This document shows positions 1-9,380 of a stretch of DNA of 64,000 bases, piece by piece. The notes beneath the pieces were generated by a model. It made no database searches. It was not told the DNA's origin and saw only the letters and a list, made by a program, of their open reading frames with translations. The DNA is taken from positions 1 to 64,000 of the forward strand of contig NZ_JBBYXK010000008.1 in the NCBI RefSeq assembly GCF_039655875.1. Direction: 5' to 3'. The translations under genes and the position numbers were made by a program. Position 1 is the first letter of the stretch; each line of letters opens with the position of its first letter. This DNA is from Emcibacter sp. SYSU 3D8. Its GTDB lineage: Bacteria; Pseudomonadota; Alphaproteobacteria; SMXS01.

Positions 1-1
1 C

Positions 2-928
2 CGCCTGATCGAGGTGCGGGTCGACACCTGGGGCGGCTTCGTCTGGTACACCATGGACAACGACGCGCCGCCGCTGCTGAAGTACCTGGAGCCGATCCCG
101 GACATCCACAGGAACTTTCCCCTGGAGAAGCTGGTGCGCATTCTCTGGGTGCGCGTCGAGTTGAACTGCAACTGGAAGTTCTCGTCGGACAATTTCAACG
201 AATCGTATCACACCCGCACCGCTCATCCGCAGGTGGCGCCGATCATCGACCAGGACCATTTCACCTCGCGCTACGAGATATTTCCCAACGGCCACGCGCG
301 CATCATCCAGATGGGCCGCCCGTCGCTGCGTGACCGGCTGCCCGAGGGCGTGCCGCACCCGTTCGACGACCAGCTCCGCGCCTGGGACATCGATCCGGAC
401 CGCTATGCGACCTTCGAGGAAAAGGTCACCCAGGGATGGATCGATCTCAAGGAAGCCAAGCGCAAGCTGGGACCGGACCGCGGCTATGACCATTTCGCCC
501 GGCTGACCGACGAGGAGATGACGGAAAGCCCGTTCGGCGTGGTGTTCCCGAACATCGCCTTCGGCGCCAATGCCGAGGGCATGGGATTCTTCCGCTGGGA
601 ACCGCACCCTGACGACCCGGAGAAGTGCTATTTCGATCTGTGGGAATTCGCCTATCCGGCCAAGGACTCCTACCGGGGCCGCCTCACCCAGACCACGCTG
701 GCGATGAAGGAAGCCGATTACGACTTCCGCGTCTATTCGGGCCCCGAGGCCGTCGCCGACCTGAGCGACCGGGTGGTGTTCCAGGACTGGGGCCTCAGCC
801 CAGGCCAGCAGGCCGGCTGGCGCTCGCGCGGCTATCAGGAGCCGTATCTGGCGGCGCAGGAAACCCGCGTCCGGCGTTTCCATGAAGTGCTGCACGACTA
901 TCTCGACGGCAAGCCGCCGGGACGCTGA
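2..928 (+). CDS. Rieske non-heme iron oxygenase alpha subunit, 3' part (5' end outside window)
   Basis: This is the C-terminal catalytic part of an aromatic ring-hydroxylating dioxygenase-type oxygenase. The frame is open from the left edge, so the Rieske domain that should precede it lies outside the window. The visible 308 residues begin just before a DTWGGFVW segment, typical of the end of the Rieske domain. They contain the mononuclear iron motif NFNESYHTRTAH (the E-x-Y-H...H signature), followed by the SRPBCC-like catalytic fold. It resembles the complete gene at 8013-9377. Oxygenases of this family insert oxygen into ring substrates using electrons from a ferredoxin or reductase; no reductase gene is visible here. 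The substrate is unknown. Its place beside P450s suggests a role in the same catabolic cluster. Confidence 0.9.
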   Translation, partial: RLIEVRVDTWGGFVWYTMDNDAPPLLKYLEPIPDIHRNFPLEKLVRILWVRVELNCNWKFSSDNFNESYHTRTAHPQVAPIIDQDHFTSRYEIFPNGHARIIQMGRPSLRDRLPEGVPHPFDDQLRAWDIDPDRYATFEEKVTQGWIDLKEAKRKLGPDRGYDHFARLTDEEMTESPFGVVFPNIAFGANAEGMGFFRWEPHPDDPEKCYFDLWEFAYPAKDSYRGRLTQTTLAMKEADYDFRVYSGPEAVADLSDRVVFQDWGLSPGQQAGWRSRGYQEPYLAAQETRVRRFHEVLHDYLDGKPPGR

Positions 929-970
929 GGGCGGTCGGCACGGTTTCGCCGACTGATCTTTCCAAGGTGA

Positions 971-997
971 GGGACCGGGCCTTCGATGCCCGGTCCC
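971..997. terminator. Hairpin between convergent genes, likely bidirectional terminator
   Basis: A perfect 10-bp stem GGGACCGGGC/GCCCGGTCCC with a 7-nt loop lies between the stop codons of the Rieske gene and the convergent antiporter gene. The downstream T-tract is weak (TGACGTTTATT), so this is an inferred terminator rather than a textbook one. Confidence 0.6.
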
Positions 998-1003
998 TGA
1001 CGT

Positions 1004-2257
1004 TTATTGCCGTGGATCCCGCTCGCTGGACGACCGCCCGTCAAGCCGGTCCATCAGCGGCGTGACGGTCATGCCGTGCACCACGATCGACATCAGCACC
1101 ACGAAACCGATAAGCGCCCAAAGCAGTTCGGCGTTATCGAACGTTCCATGATTGAGCGCATAGGCGAGATAATAGAACGAGCCGATACCGCGGATACCGA
1201 AGAACGCGATCATCATCTTCTCCTTCCTCGGCTGCTTCAGCCCGGCTAGCCCGATCCAACCGCAAAGCGGGCGAATGACGAAGATGAACGCCATGCCGGC
1301 GATTGCCGCCGGCCAGGTCAATGGCTCCAGCATGCCCGCGGCGATGGTGCCGCCAAACACGACCAGCACCAGCAGCATCAACAGGCGCTCGATCTGTTCG
1401 GCGAAATCATGCAGCTGGGCGTGATATTGGTGCCCTGCATCGGTGCGCCGGAGCGTGATCGCGGCAATGAATACGGCCAGAAAGCCGTAACCGTGAACCA
1501 GTTCGGTCACGCCGTAAGCCGCCAATGTCGCACCCAGGGCGGCGAATCCGTCGCCGCCGGCAGCCAGCCGGGCAGCCATCGGCAACCTGAACATCAGCCG
1601 CGCGAACAACTGGCCGGACAGATAGCCTGCCACGATGCCCGCTGCGATTTTCCAGAGCACCTCGTAGGCTACCCAGTTGGTGAGCTCGTCGGAAAGGCCG
1701 GCGCCCGCCGCTACGGCCGCCGCCGCCAACGCCAGATGGGTGAACGGAAAGGCGAGTCCGTCATTGAGCCCAGCTTCCGATGTCAGGGCAAATCGCGTCT
1801 CGTCTTCCTGCTCTGACCCCGGCGGCCCAAGCTGCACATCCGAAGCGAGCACCGGATCGGTCGGCGCCAGCACCGCGCCGAGCAGGATCGCCGCCGCAGG
1901 CGCAAGCCCCAGCAGCCACCAGCCGGTGATCGCCATGCCCAGGATGGAGAGCGGCATAGTGACGGCCAGCAGACGCCATGTCGGCAGCCATTCGCGCCAG
2001 CCGATCCGGCGCTTTATCTTCAGCCCCGCCCCCATCAGCGACACGATGACCACCAGTTCGGTTAGCCGCTCGGCAAGGTCCGGATAGGAAATGGGATGCA
2101 GCTGCCGGCTCGGAGAAAACAGGCTGAACACGCCGTAGCCCAGCAGTACGCAGATGATCGGCAGCGACAGCGGCAGGCGCCGCAGCAGCAGGGGCAGCCA
2201 GGCCGCGGCAAGGACCACTATGCCGACGAACGCCAGGAACAGAGCGTAAAGGTTCAT
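1004..2257 (-). CDS. Monovalent cation:proton antiporter, CPA1 (NhaP-like) family
   Basis: The 417-residue protein is almost entirely hydrophobic, with about 12 predicted membrane segments, as expected for the Na+/H+ exchanger fold. Recognisable family motifs are APTDPVLASD in the middle of the protein and SEAGLNDGLAFPF about 25 residues later. The latter contains the paired acidic region used for cation/proton exchange. A GIRGIGSFYYL segment near residue 360 is also typical of this group. It should exchange Na+ or K+ for protons at the inner membrane and so help pH or salt homeostasis. It sits convergent with the Rieske gene and shows no obvious link to the catabolic cluster. The cytoplasmic C-terminal tail is short (about 15 residues). 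The exact ion is not predictable. Confidence 0.88.
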   Translation of the reverse strand: MNLYALFLAFVGIVVLAAAWLPLLLRRLPLSLPIICVLLGYGVFSLFSPSRQLHPISYPDLAERLTELVVIVSLMGAGLKIKRRIGWREWLPTWRLLAVTMPLSILGMAITGWWLLGLAPAAAILLGAVLAPTDPVLASDVQLGPPGSEQEDETRFALTSEAGLNDGLAFPFTHLALAAAAVAAGAGLSDELTNWVAYEVLWKIAAGIVAGYLSGQLFARLMFRLPMAARLAAGGDGFAALGATLAAYGVTELVHGYGFLAVFIAAITLRRTDAGHQYHAQLHDFAEQIERLLMLLVLVVFGGTIAAGMLEPLTWPAAIAGMAFIFVIRPLCGWIGLAGLKQPRKEKMMIAFFGIRGIGSFYYLAYALNHGTFDNAELLWALIGFVVLMSIVVHGMTVTPLMDRLDGRSSSERDPRQ

Positions 2258-2326
2258 CCACGGGAATGGATTCCGGGGACGTCTGGTTCCGTTTGGACAC
2301 GCAGAAAGTTGCGCGCGAGCCGCCGG

Positions 2327-3574
2327 CTAATGCCGTTTGCGGAACGTGATCGGCAGCTTGATGATGGTTCGTTGCAGCAGGCTGGGCAGGTAGGTGACAC
2401 CCTCGAAACCTGCCGGATACCGGAAATCCTCCATCCGTTCCATGATCGCCGAGAACGACGATGCCATCTCGACCCGCGCCAGGGTCGCGCCCAGGCAGTG
2501 ATGGATTCCCGAACCGAATGTCACATGAGCGCCAGCATTCTTGCGCTTGAGGTCGATGTCCTCGGCGGCCGGGAACATGGCCTCGTCACGGTTGCCTGCC
2601 GCCCAGCGCATGTTGATCGGCGTGCCCTTCGCCAGCGAAACGCCGCCCAGCACCACATCCTTGGTCGTGACCCGGTAAAGGCCCTGGATCGGTGTCTCCA
2701 GGCGCAATACTTCTTCGACGAAATTCTTCATCAGCGACGGTTCGGCCCGAAGCTGGTCCACCACGTCCGGCCGGTCCAGCATGATCTTCATGCCGGCGCC
2801 GATCGCGCTCGTGGTCGTCTCGTTGCCGCCCACCAGGATCTCGCCCAGCATGGACAGAATCTCGGCATCGTCCAGATAGCGGCCCTCCGGCAACGGCGTA
2901 TGGATCAGTCCCGAGATGATGTCGTCCTCGGGCGCCGCGCGGCGCTTGTCGACGATAGCCTTCATGTAATGCTGGGAATTGACCAGCAGCTTGGCGGCTT
3001 CGTAGTCCTGCTCGTCGGTCAGCATGTTGGAGATGCGCGACATGGACGCATCCGACCATTCCTTGAACAGGTGGATGTCCTCGCGCGGCACGCCGATCTG
3101 TCCGGCGATGACGATGCACGGTAGCGGAAACGCGAACTCGCGCATGAACTCGCACGCACCCCGATCGACGAATGCGTCGATAAGCTCGTGGGCGATGGCG
3201 TCGATGTCCGGAGTCATCTTCTTGATCCGGGAACCGGCGAACACCGCGTCCACCAGCGACCGCTTTGACTTGTGGATCGGGTCGTCCATGCGCGACAGCG
3301 AAGGATACTGCTTGAAACCCTGCTCGCGCAGCAGCGCCTCGCTCCGCGCCGGCACGCCGCCCGGCCGCAGCGAGATCCAGTCCAGGTCGCTGGAATAGGT
3401 GACGGGATCCCGCACGATCTCGCGCAGCAGGTCGTAGCCGGTCACCATCACCATCCCGGTGTTCGGATCCCGGTAGACCGGCGCATTGTTCAACAACCAG
3501 TTGTAGGCCTGATAGGGGCACTGCTGCACATCCCGGTCCATCAGGTTGAACGGCATGGCCGGCTGCGTGTTCAT
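2327..3574 (-). CDS. Cytochrome P450 (first of three paralogues)
   Basis: This is a soluble bacterial P450 of 415 residues. The heme-ligand loop FGSGIHHCLGATLAR places the axial cysteine at about residue 360. The I-helix oxygen-activation segment reads GGNETTTSAI. The ExxR motif lies in FVEEVLRLETP, followed by QGLYR. It is preceded by a strong Shine-Dalgarno (GGAGG about 7 nt before the ATG). P450s of this kind hydroxylate hydrophobic substrates using ferredoxin electrons; no dedicated ferredoxin gene is in the window. It shares the unusual AAGNRDEA stretch (AGNRD instead of the common ANRD) with the other two P450s at 6607-7878 and 15441-16673, which suggests they come from one family. The substrate is unknown. 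Confidence 0.95.
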   Translation of the reverse strand: MNTQPAMPFNLMDRDVQQCPYQAYNWLLNNAPVYRDPNTGMVMVTGYDLLREIVRDPVTYSSDLDWISLRPGGVPARSEALLREQGFKQYPSLSRMDDPIHKSKRSLVDAVFAGSRIKKMTPDIDAIAHELIDAFVDRGACEFMREFAFPLPCIVIAGQIGVPREDIHLFKEWSDASMSRISNMLTDEQDYEAAKLLVNSQHYMKAIVDKRRAAPEDDIISGLIHTPLPEGRYLDDAEILSMLGEILVGGNETTTSAIGAGMKIMLDRPDVVDQLRAEPSLMKNFVEEVLRLETPIQGLYRVTTKDVVLGGVSLAKGTPINMRWAAGNRDEAMFPAAEDIDLKRKNAGAHVTFGSGIHHCLGATLARVEMASSFSAIMERMEDFRYPAGFEGVTYLPSLLQRTIIKLPITFRKRH

Positions 3575-3634
3575 GAGACTACCTCCCCCGAGATTGACTG
3601 CATGATAGCGCGCGCGCCGCGCGGCTCCAGTCTC

Positions 3635-4990
3635 TTATGCAGCCGTCGCCGCCTCGGTATCTGCCAGGCTCTTCCGGTACATCCTGAGGCCGAGATACAT
3701 CAATACGCATACCACGGGCGGCAATCCGCAGTTCACCACCGCCAGCGACCAGGGCAGCAGCTGGTCGTCCTTGAACACATAAGTCGTCAGGAATCCCACC
3801 GAAGTCGCGCCCAGGCTGATCCCGACGATGTTGCTCACGAACAGGTAGAATGACGAGATTTTGGCCCGCATCTGGTTCGGCGTGATCGACATCATCGCCG
3901 CGCCGCTCAGTCCTGCGGGAACGGCAGCCAGAAACTGCCACAGCGCCAGGCAGGCAACCGCCCACCAGGCATCGGGCGCGAACAGGAACACGCCTGCCGC
4001 GACCGGCGCGGTCGGGATGGCGCAGATCAGTGTCGCCCGGAACGGTGCGTCACGATATCCGCGCCTGTCCAGCCAGCTGGCGTACCAGCCGCCGAAGAAC
4101 GCCCCCGAGGTGCCGAAGACAAGCACCACCATGCCGTAGACGTACCCGGCTTCCGAGGCTGTCCAGCCGAAGCTGCGCGAGAAGAACACCACCATCCACG
4201 AGAAGTTGCCGTAGGCGACCAGCACGAGCATCGAGTAACTGATGAACAGGGTCGTCAGTGTTCCCTTGTGAGACCGCACAAAGGCCACGAACTCGGCCAT
4301 CTGCTGCTTGCTATCCACAACCTCCGAGGTCCGGCCCCGCCGCAACGGTTCGCGGACCGTCAGCATCAGCATTGCCAGTATCAGCCCCGGCAAGGCCGCG
4401 GCAACGAAGGCCGCCTGCCAGGGTTTCAGGTCGCCCAGCAGCGGTAGATGCAGCGTTCCCGCATCCTTCAATGCCGCGATCAGCGCCCCGCCCAGCACCA
4501 TGGCAAGCCCCACCCCCGTCAGGTTGCCCATGGTGAATACGCTCATCGCCATGGCCAGCTTCCGCTTGGGAAAGTAGTCGCTGATGATGGAATAGGCCGA
4601 CGGCCCCAGCGTGGCCTCGCCGACGCCCACGCCGATGCGGGCGAGGAACAGATGCACGAACTGCGAGGCCATGCCGCAGGCCGCTGTCGCCATGCTCCAG
4701 AAGGTCACCCCGGCGATGATGATGTTGCGCCGGCTGCGCTGATCCGCCATCAGCGCGATGGGCACCGACATCAGCGCGTAGAAGATGCCGAAGGGCGGCC
4801 CTTGCAGCAGTCCGATCTCGAAATCCGTCAGGCCCAGGTCGGCCTTGATGTCGGCCACGACGAGCGCAATGATCTGCCGGTCCAGGAACGAGATCACCGC
4901 CCCGAAATACAGCACGATGACCACGTACCAGGCGTAGGTCTGGTTCGGCCACGGCTGTTCCGCCGTCGGTGACTTCGCCTGGTCGCTCAT
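3635..4990 (-). CDS. MFS transporter, spinster-like
   Basis: The protein has 451 residues and 12 predicted transmembrane helices. The N-terminal half carries the sequence FLDRQIIALVV in helix 1 and the MFS loop motif DQRSRRN between helices 2 and 3, with GEATLGPSAYSIISDYFP in helix 4. These features match the spinster-type MFS proteins often found in degradation clusters of sphingomonads. It likely carries an organic acid or a pathway intermediate across the inner membrane. It lies between a P450 and an MDR reductase, all on the minus strand, so co-expression is plausible, with a 60-bp gap to the downstream P450. The substrate and direction of transport cannot be read from sequence. Confidence 0.85.
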   Translation of the reverse strand: MSDQAKSPTAEQPWPNQTYAWYVVIVLYFGAVISFLDRQIIALVVADIKADLGLTDFEIGLLQGPPFGIFYALMSVPIALMADQRSRRNIIIAGVTFWSMATAACGMASQFVHLFLARIGVGVGEATLGPSAYSIISDYFPKRKLAMAMSVFTMGNLTGVGLAMVLGGALIAALKDAGTLHLPLLGDLKPWQAAFVAAALPGLILAMLMLTVREPLRRGRTSEVVDSKQQMAEFVAFVRSHKGTLTTLFISYSMLVLVAYGNFSWMVVFFSRSFGWTASEAGYVYGMVVLVFGTSGAFFGGWYASWLDRRGYRDAPFRATLICAIPTAPVAAGVFLFAPDAWWAVACLALWQFLAAVPAGLSGAAMMSITPNQMRAKISSFYLFVSNIVGISLGATSVGFLTTYVFKDDQLLPWSLAVVNCGLPPVVCVLMYLGLRMYRKSLADTEAATAA

Positions 4991-5094
4991 TCGGAAACCT
5001 TCCCCGTCGCGGCATCGCCGCGGGCGGCGAATGTAACCCTGTGGAAACCTCGCGCGAAACTAGATCACCGGCGATCTACCGGCAAGCATGACTT

Positions 5095-6090
5095 TTAACG
5101 CTGGAGCGCAATGACAGCGCGGCCCCGCACCTTGCCCTGCAGAATCTCCTTCGCCAGTTCGGGCACATCCTCGAGCCGGGCATTGAAGGTGGTGCTCTCG
5201 AGTTTGCCGAGCGGCAGGTCCGTGCCCAGCCGACGCCAGGCTTCCTGGCGCGGCGCCATGGGCAGCATGACGGAATCGATACCGTAGACGGCAATGCCGC
5301 GCAGCAGGAACGGCAGGATACTGGCCGGCAGGGTGACGCCGCCCGCCAGGCCGCACACCGCCGCCGCGCCGGCATATTTCAGCATGGACAGCGCATGCCC
5401 GATGGTCGGCCCGGCCACCGTGTCGACGACGCCGGCGAAGCGTTCGGGCAACAGCGGATGATCCGGCGCCTCCGAGATCTCCTTGCGCTCGATGACGTGG
5501 TCCGCGCCCAGGCTCTTGAGGTAATCCGCCTCCGACAGACGGCCTGTCGAAGCTGTCACCTCGTAGCCCAGTTGTTTCAGGATGGCGATGGCCACACTGC
5601 CCACACCGCCTGCGGCGCCGGTCACCAGCACCTCGCCCATGCCCGGCTTGACGCCGTGTTTCTCGAGCGCCAGCACGCACAGCATGGCGGTATAACCCGC
5701 CGTGCCGATTGCGGCCGCCTGCCGGGTGGAAATGGTGTCGGGAAGCTTCACCAGATGGTCTGCCTTCACCCGGGCGCGGCTGGCATAGCCGCCCCAGACA
5801 AGCTCGCCCAGGCGATAGCCGTTCTGCGTCACCCGGTCTCCGGCCTTGAACCGCGGATCGTCCGATGACGTCACGGTGCCGGCGAGATCGATGCCGCCCA
5901 CATGCGGCCAGGACTTCACCAGTCCAGCGCCCGTGGTGAGGATCATGCCGTCCTTGTAATTGAGCGTGGTGTATTCGACGTCGACCGTGACATCGCCCTC
6001 GGGCAGCGCCGAATCGTCCATCTCGACCACGTCGCTCACAACCTGCTTGTCGTCGCCCAGCCGCGACAGCAGCGCGTGCATCTTCGCCAT
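5095..6090 (-). CDS. MDR-family oxidoreductase, YhdH/AcuI-like (acryloyl-CoA reductase type)
   Basis: This is a zinc-free medium-chain dehydrogenase/reductase of 331 residues. The substrate-binding N-terminus has the YTTLNYKDGMILT segment, and the nucleotide site is VTGAAGGVGSVAIAIL. A conserved YGIDSVMLPM stretch near residue 270 is diagnostic of the YhdH/YhfP subfamily. AcuI members reduce acryloyl-CoA to propionyl-CoA with NADPH, which would suit breakdown of short-chain CoA products. I chose the ATG at 6090 because an AGGA lies 9 nt before it. An upstream in-frame ATG at 6111 would add seven residues. The family assignment is firm, but the true substrate is uncertain. Confidence 0.85.
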   Translation of the reverse strand: MAKMHALLSRLGDDKQVVSDVVEMDDSALPEGDVTVDVEYTTLNYKDGMILTTGAGLVKSWPHVGGIDLAGTVTSSDDPRFKAGDRVTQNGYRLGELVWGGYASRARVKADHLVKLPDTISTRQAAAIGTAGYTAMLCVLALEKHGVKPGMGEVLVTGAAGGVGSVAIAILKQLGYEVTASTGRLSEADYLKSLGADHVIERKEISEAPDHPLLPERFAGVVDTVAGPTIGHALSMLKYAGAAAVCGLAGGVTLPASILPFLLRGIAVYGIDSVMLPMAPRQEAWRRLGTDLPLGKLESTTFNARLEDVPELAKEILQGKVRGRAVIALQR

Positions 6091-6223
6091 GTCTCTGTTC
6101 CTGTCAGCCATGAATGGTTAGGCGCGTACGCTGGCCCAAGCCGCGCCCGATGTCCATGCCTGCACCGTTTATTCGGATAATTCAGAAGGTATGATTTTCC
6201 CCCGGAGCAATTGCCGGCGGTCG

Positions 6224-6487
6224 CTATCGCAACTGGCTGTCCTTGCTGCCGCGCCTGTTGAAACCCTGGTTAGACGGGCGCTTGTCGCGCTCGGACTGGC
6301 AGTGGACGCAGGTCTTCACCCCCGGCACCGCGGCGCGCCGCCGCTCCGGGATTTCATCGCCGCAGATCACGCAATGAGTCTCGCTTTCGCCCGCCGGCAG
6401 CCGCGCCCGCGCATGCTGGACGGCGTCCTTCACCGTATCGTCGATCTGATCCTGAACTGCACCGTCACGCGCCCAGCCGTTCGCCAT
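6224..6487 (-). CDS. Small DksA/TraR-type C4 zinc-finger protein
   Basis: An 87-residue protein with a C-terminal zinc finger: HCVIC at residues 38-42 and CVHC at 60-63, separated by an arginine-rich loop with IPERRRAAVPG. This spacing and loop are typical of the TraR/YbiI branch of the DksA family, short proteins that can act on RNA polymerase through its secondary channel. The N-terminal helix (DQIDDTVKDAVQHARARL) is short, so the long DksA coiled coil is missing, as in other TraR-like forms. The start is the ATG at 6487 with GGAGG 5 nt upstream. It is divergent from the P450 at 6607. A regulatory role is inferred from the family only. Confidence 0.85.
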   Translation of the reverse strand: MANGWARDGAVQDQIDDTVKDAVQHARARLPAGESETHCVICGDEIPERRRAAVPGVKTCVHCQSERDKRPSNQGFNRRGSKDSQLR

Positions 6488-6606
6488 TGTGTCCTCCGGC
6501 GCTTGGAAATGTACTCTCGATAGATGGGGTTCGGCGCGCGGCATTCCAACTCTGGTCAATGTCCGTTGGCGCTCTATACTGGCCGCTCGACCAAGGAGCA
6601 GATCAC

Positions 6607-7878
6607 ATGTCGCAATGCCCGTTCTCCAAACCCCAGGACATCAACTTCATGGATCCGGTCGTCCAGGAGAACTGGTTCGAGGCCTACAAGGTCCTGCACC
6701 GCGATGCGCCGGTCTACCATATGGCCGACCTGGACATGTACATCGTCACCAAATACGACGACCTCGACAAGGTGCTGAAGGACCCCGTCGGCTTTCCCAA
6801 CGACTATTCCGCCGAGGCGCAGGAGACGCTGATCCAGCACCCCGAGGCGCAGGCGCTGTATCACACCGAAGGCTGGCCGCGCCTGATGCCGCTGTCGACC
6901 AACCTGCCCGAGCACCGCTCGTTCCGCGCCCTCATCGACAGCTACTTCACCGCCAGTGCCGTCCGCAAGCGCGAGGCGCTGGTGCAGGCTCGCATCGACG
7001 AACTGGTCGATGACTGGATCCACAAGGGCGAGATCGAATTCATCAAGGAGTTCGCCGAGCCGCTGCCCATGGCGATTATCGCTGAAGCGCTGGGCTTCCC
7101 GCGTGTCGACCTGCCGCGCCTCAAGCGCTGGTCCGCCGCCTGGGTGAAACCCTGGTCGCGCGGCCTGACCCTGGACGAGGAGAAGGAGTGCGTCCGCACC
7201 CATATCGAGTTCCAGCACTACATCCACGAAACCGCGCTGGAGAAGCGCGCCAACCCGACCGATGACGTCATCAGCCACCTCGCGACCTGCGACTATGACG
7301 ATCCGCTCACCGGCGAGACGCGCAAGCTGACCGATGCCGAAGTGATCGGCATCAGTGATCACCTGCTCACCGGCGGCAACGAGACCACCACCTTCGCGCT
7401 GGCCAGCGGCCTGTGGCTGCTGTTCCGCTATCCGGACATCTATGCCGAACTCAAGGCCGACCGCTCGAAAGTGCGCATCTTCGTCGAGGAGGCGCTGCGC
7501 ATCGAGTCACCAACCCAGGGCCTGATGCGGATCGCCGCCGAGGACACCAGTCTGCGCGGCGTCGAGATCCCCAAGGGCGCCGTGGTTCATGTTCGCTACG
7601 GCGCCGGCAACCGCGATCCAGAACGCTACCCGGATCCGGACCGGCCCGATCTGAACCGCCGCGCTTCGTCCGCCCACCTGGCTTTCGGCATTGGCGAGCA
7701 TATCTGTCCCGGCGCGGCGCTCAGCCGCTTCGAGCAGAATCTGGCGTGGAACACCCTGCTCGACCGCCTCGACAATCTCCGCCCGGTTCCGGACAAGGAC
7801 GATTACACGCACATCCCCGGCTTCTGGCTCCGCGCCCTGAAGCAGATACATGTGCGCTTCGATCCGGCGAAGGCGTAA
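6607..7878 (+). CDS. Cytochrome P450 (second paralogue)
   Basis: A 423-residue P450. The heme loop is FGIGEHICPGAALSRFE with the axial cysteine at about residue 367. The I-helix reads GGNETTTFALASG, and the ExxR helix is FVEEALRIESPTQGLMR. The ATG at 6607 has AAGGAG 8 nt upstream and starts at the usual MSQCPFSKPQD-type N-terminus. A reading frame extending further upstream lacks family similarity. A possible TATACT -10 box lies near 6575. It is followed after 134 bp by a Rieske oxygenase on the same strand, so the two may act in sequence on the same compound. The electron-transfer partner is not encoded nearby. Confidence 0.95.
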   Translation: MSQCPFSKPQDINFMDPVVQENWFEAYKVLHRDAPVYHMADLDMYIVTKYDDLDKVLKDPVGFPNDYSAEAQETLIQHPEAQALYHTEGWPRLMPLSTNLPEHRSFRALIDSYFTASAVRKREALVQARIDELVDDWIHKGEIEFIKEFAEPLPMAIIAEALGFPRVDLPRLKRWSAAWVKPWSRGLTLDEEKECVRTHIEFQHYIHETALEKRANPTDDVISHLATCDYDDPLTGETRKLTDAEVIGISDHLLTGGNETTTFALASGLWLLFRYPDIYAELKADRSKVRIFVEEALRIESPTQGLMRIAAEDTSLRGVEIPKGAVVHVRYGAGNRDPERYPDPDRPDLNRRASSAHLAFGIGEHICPGAALSRFEQNLAWNTLLDRLDNLRPVPDKDDYTHIPGFWLRALKQIHVRFDPAKA

Positions 7879-8012
7879 AGCGGCGAGCCGGTCTGGCGGC
7901 CGGCTGCCTGTCGCTGGATAAGCCAAATTTGTCGCGGCATATCAAGATCGGTGCCCCTGTTCGTCTCTAGTTTGTCCGTCATGTGATGGACCGGCCTGAC
8001 TGGAGAACGCCC

Positions 8013-9377
8013 ATGAGCGACGGCACCGAGCGCTATGCCGCCGACGAAGTTCGCGACGATTTCGTTCCCAAGGAGGTCTATTACGCGCGGGATTTCGCCG
8101 AGCTGGAGGCCGACCGCCTGTGGCCCCATGTCTGGCAGATCGCCTGCCGTGCCGAGGAAGTGCCTCAGGTCGGCGACTATGTCACTTACGACATCGTCGA
8201 CGATTCGATCATCGTCATCCGCTCGGCCGACGACCGGATCAGGGCGTATCACAACGTCTGCCCGCACCGCGGCCGGCGGCTGCTGTCCGGCCACGGCAAT
8301 ACGCGCCAGATCGCCTGCCCGTTCCATGGCTGGCGCTACGGTCTCGACGGCCGCAATATCAAGGTCATCGACAAGGCCGACTGGGGAAACTGCCTCGATC
8401 CCGACGACATCCGCCTGTCCGAAGTCCGGTGCGACGCATGGGGCGGTTTCATCTTCATCAACATGGATTCGGACGCCGACCCGCTGAGCGATTTCCTCGC
8501 GCCGGTCACCCGCTATTGTGAGAAGTTCGAATTCGAGAAGCTGCGTTACCGCTGGTACAAGACCGTGGTGATGCCGGCCAACTGGAAGACCGTGCTGGGC
8601 TTCTTCAACGAGTTCTACCACGTCCAGCAGGCGCATCCGCAGCTGCTCGAATTCACCAACGACTACTCCAAGAGCGGCGAGTTCGGCCGCCACGCGCAGA
8701 TGTGGTTCGAGGCCGACGGCGCCATGCCGTTCAGCCGCTCACCCCGTCTGCCGGCGCGCCCCGAACCGCCCATGAAGGAACACATCGTCGCCTTCGCCGA
8801 GCACTACAATGTGGCGCTGAAGGCGATGCTGTCCGAGCGCAACTATGCCGCTGCCATGCGGGTGCGCGACGAGGTGCCGCCCGAGACGCCGCCGCTCGAC
8901 ACCCTCGCCAAGTGGGCGGAATTCCAGGTCGAGGCCGCCATCCAGGACGGCGCCGGCTGGCCGGCGGAGCTGACGCCCGAATACATCGAAAGCTCGGGTC
9001 TGGACTGGCACGTATTCCCCAACACGATCTTCCTGCACGGCATGATCGATGGCGTGCTGTGGTACCGGATGCGGCCCAACGGGCGCGACCCGGAAAGCTG
9101 CATCTTCGATGTCTGGTCGCTGGTCCGTTACGCACCGGGCAAGGAGCCGCCGCTGGAGCGCCAGTTCTTCACCGACTGGCGCGACGGCGACTGGGGCCTG
9201 ATCTACGAGCAGGATTTCGCCAACATCCCCGAGGTCCAGAAAGGCTATCACTCGCGCGGCTTCAAGGGAGAGCGCACCAACCCGGTGCAGGAACGCGCCA
9301 TCTCCAATTTCCACCGGGTGTTGCGACGCTTCCTCAAGGACCCCCACGACACGCCGCCGATTACCCGGCAACGCTGA
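8013..9377 (+). CDS. Rieske non-heme iron oxygenase, alpha subunit (complete)
   Basis: The 454-residue protein has a complete Rieske [2Fe-2S] site: Cys83 and His85 in CPHRGRR and Cys102 and His105 in CPFHGWRYG. The mononuclear iron motif FFNEFYHVQQAH follows near residue 205. The C-terminal half is the SRPBCC-type catalytic domain. The start at 8013 has GGAG about 8 nt upstream; an in-frame GTG at 7983 is less likely. It belongs to the same type as the truncated gene at the left edge. It likely hydroxylates or demethylates a hydrophobic carboxylate in the same pathway as the neighbouring P450 and the enoyl-CoA hydratase that begins 4 bp after its stop. The substrate is unknown. Confidence 0.93.
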   Translation: MSDGTERYAADEVRDDFVPKEVYYARDFAELEADRLWPHVWQIACRAEEVPQVGDYVTYDIVDDSIIVIRSADDRIRAYHNVCPHRGRRLLSGHGNTRQIACPFHGWRYGLDGRNIKVIDKADWGNCLDPDDIRLSEVRCDAWGGFIFINMDSDADPLSDFLAPVTRYCEKFEFEKLRYRWYKTVVMPANWKTVLGFFNEFYHVQQAHPQLLEFTNDYSKSGEFGRHAQMWFEADGAMPFSRSPRLPARPEPPMKEHIVAFAEHYNVALKAMLSERNYAAAMRVRDEVPPETPPLDTLAKWAEFQVEAAIQDGAGWPAELTPEYIESSGLDWHVFPNTIFLHGMIDGVLWYRMRPNGRDPESCIFDVWSLVRYAPGKEPPLERQFFTDWRDGDWGLIYEQDFANIPEVQKGYHSRGFKGERTNPVQERAISNFHRVLRRFLKDPHDTPPITRQR

Positions 9378-9380
9378 GCC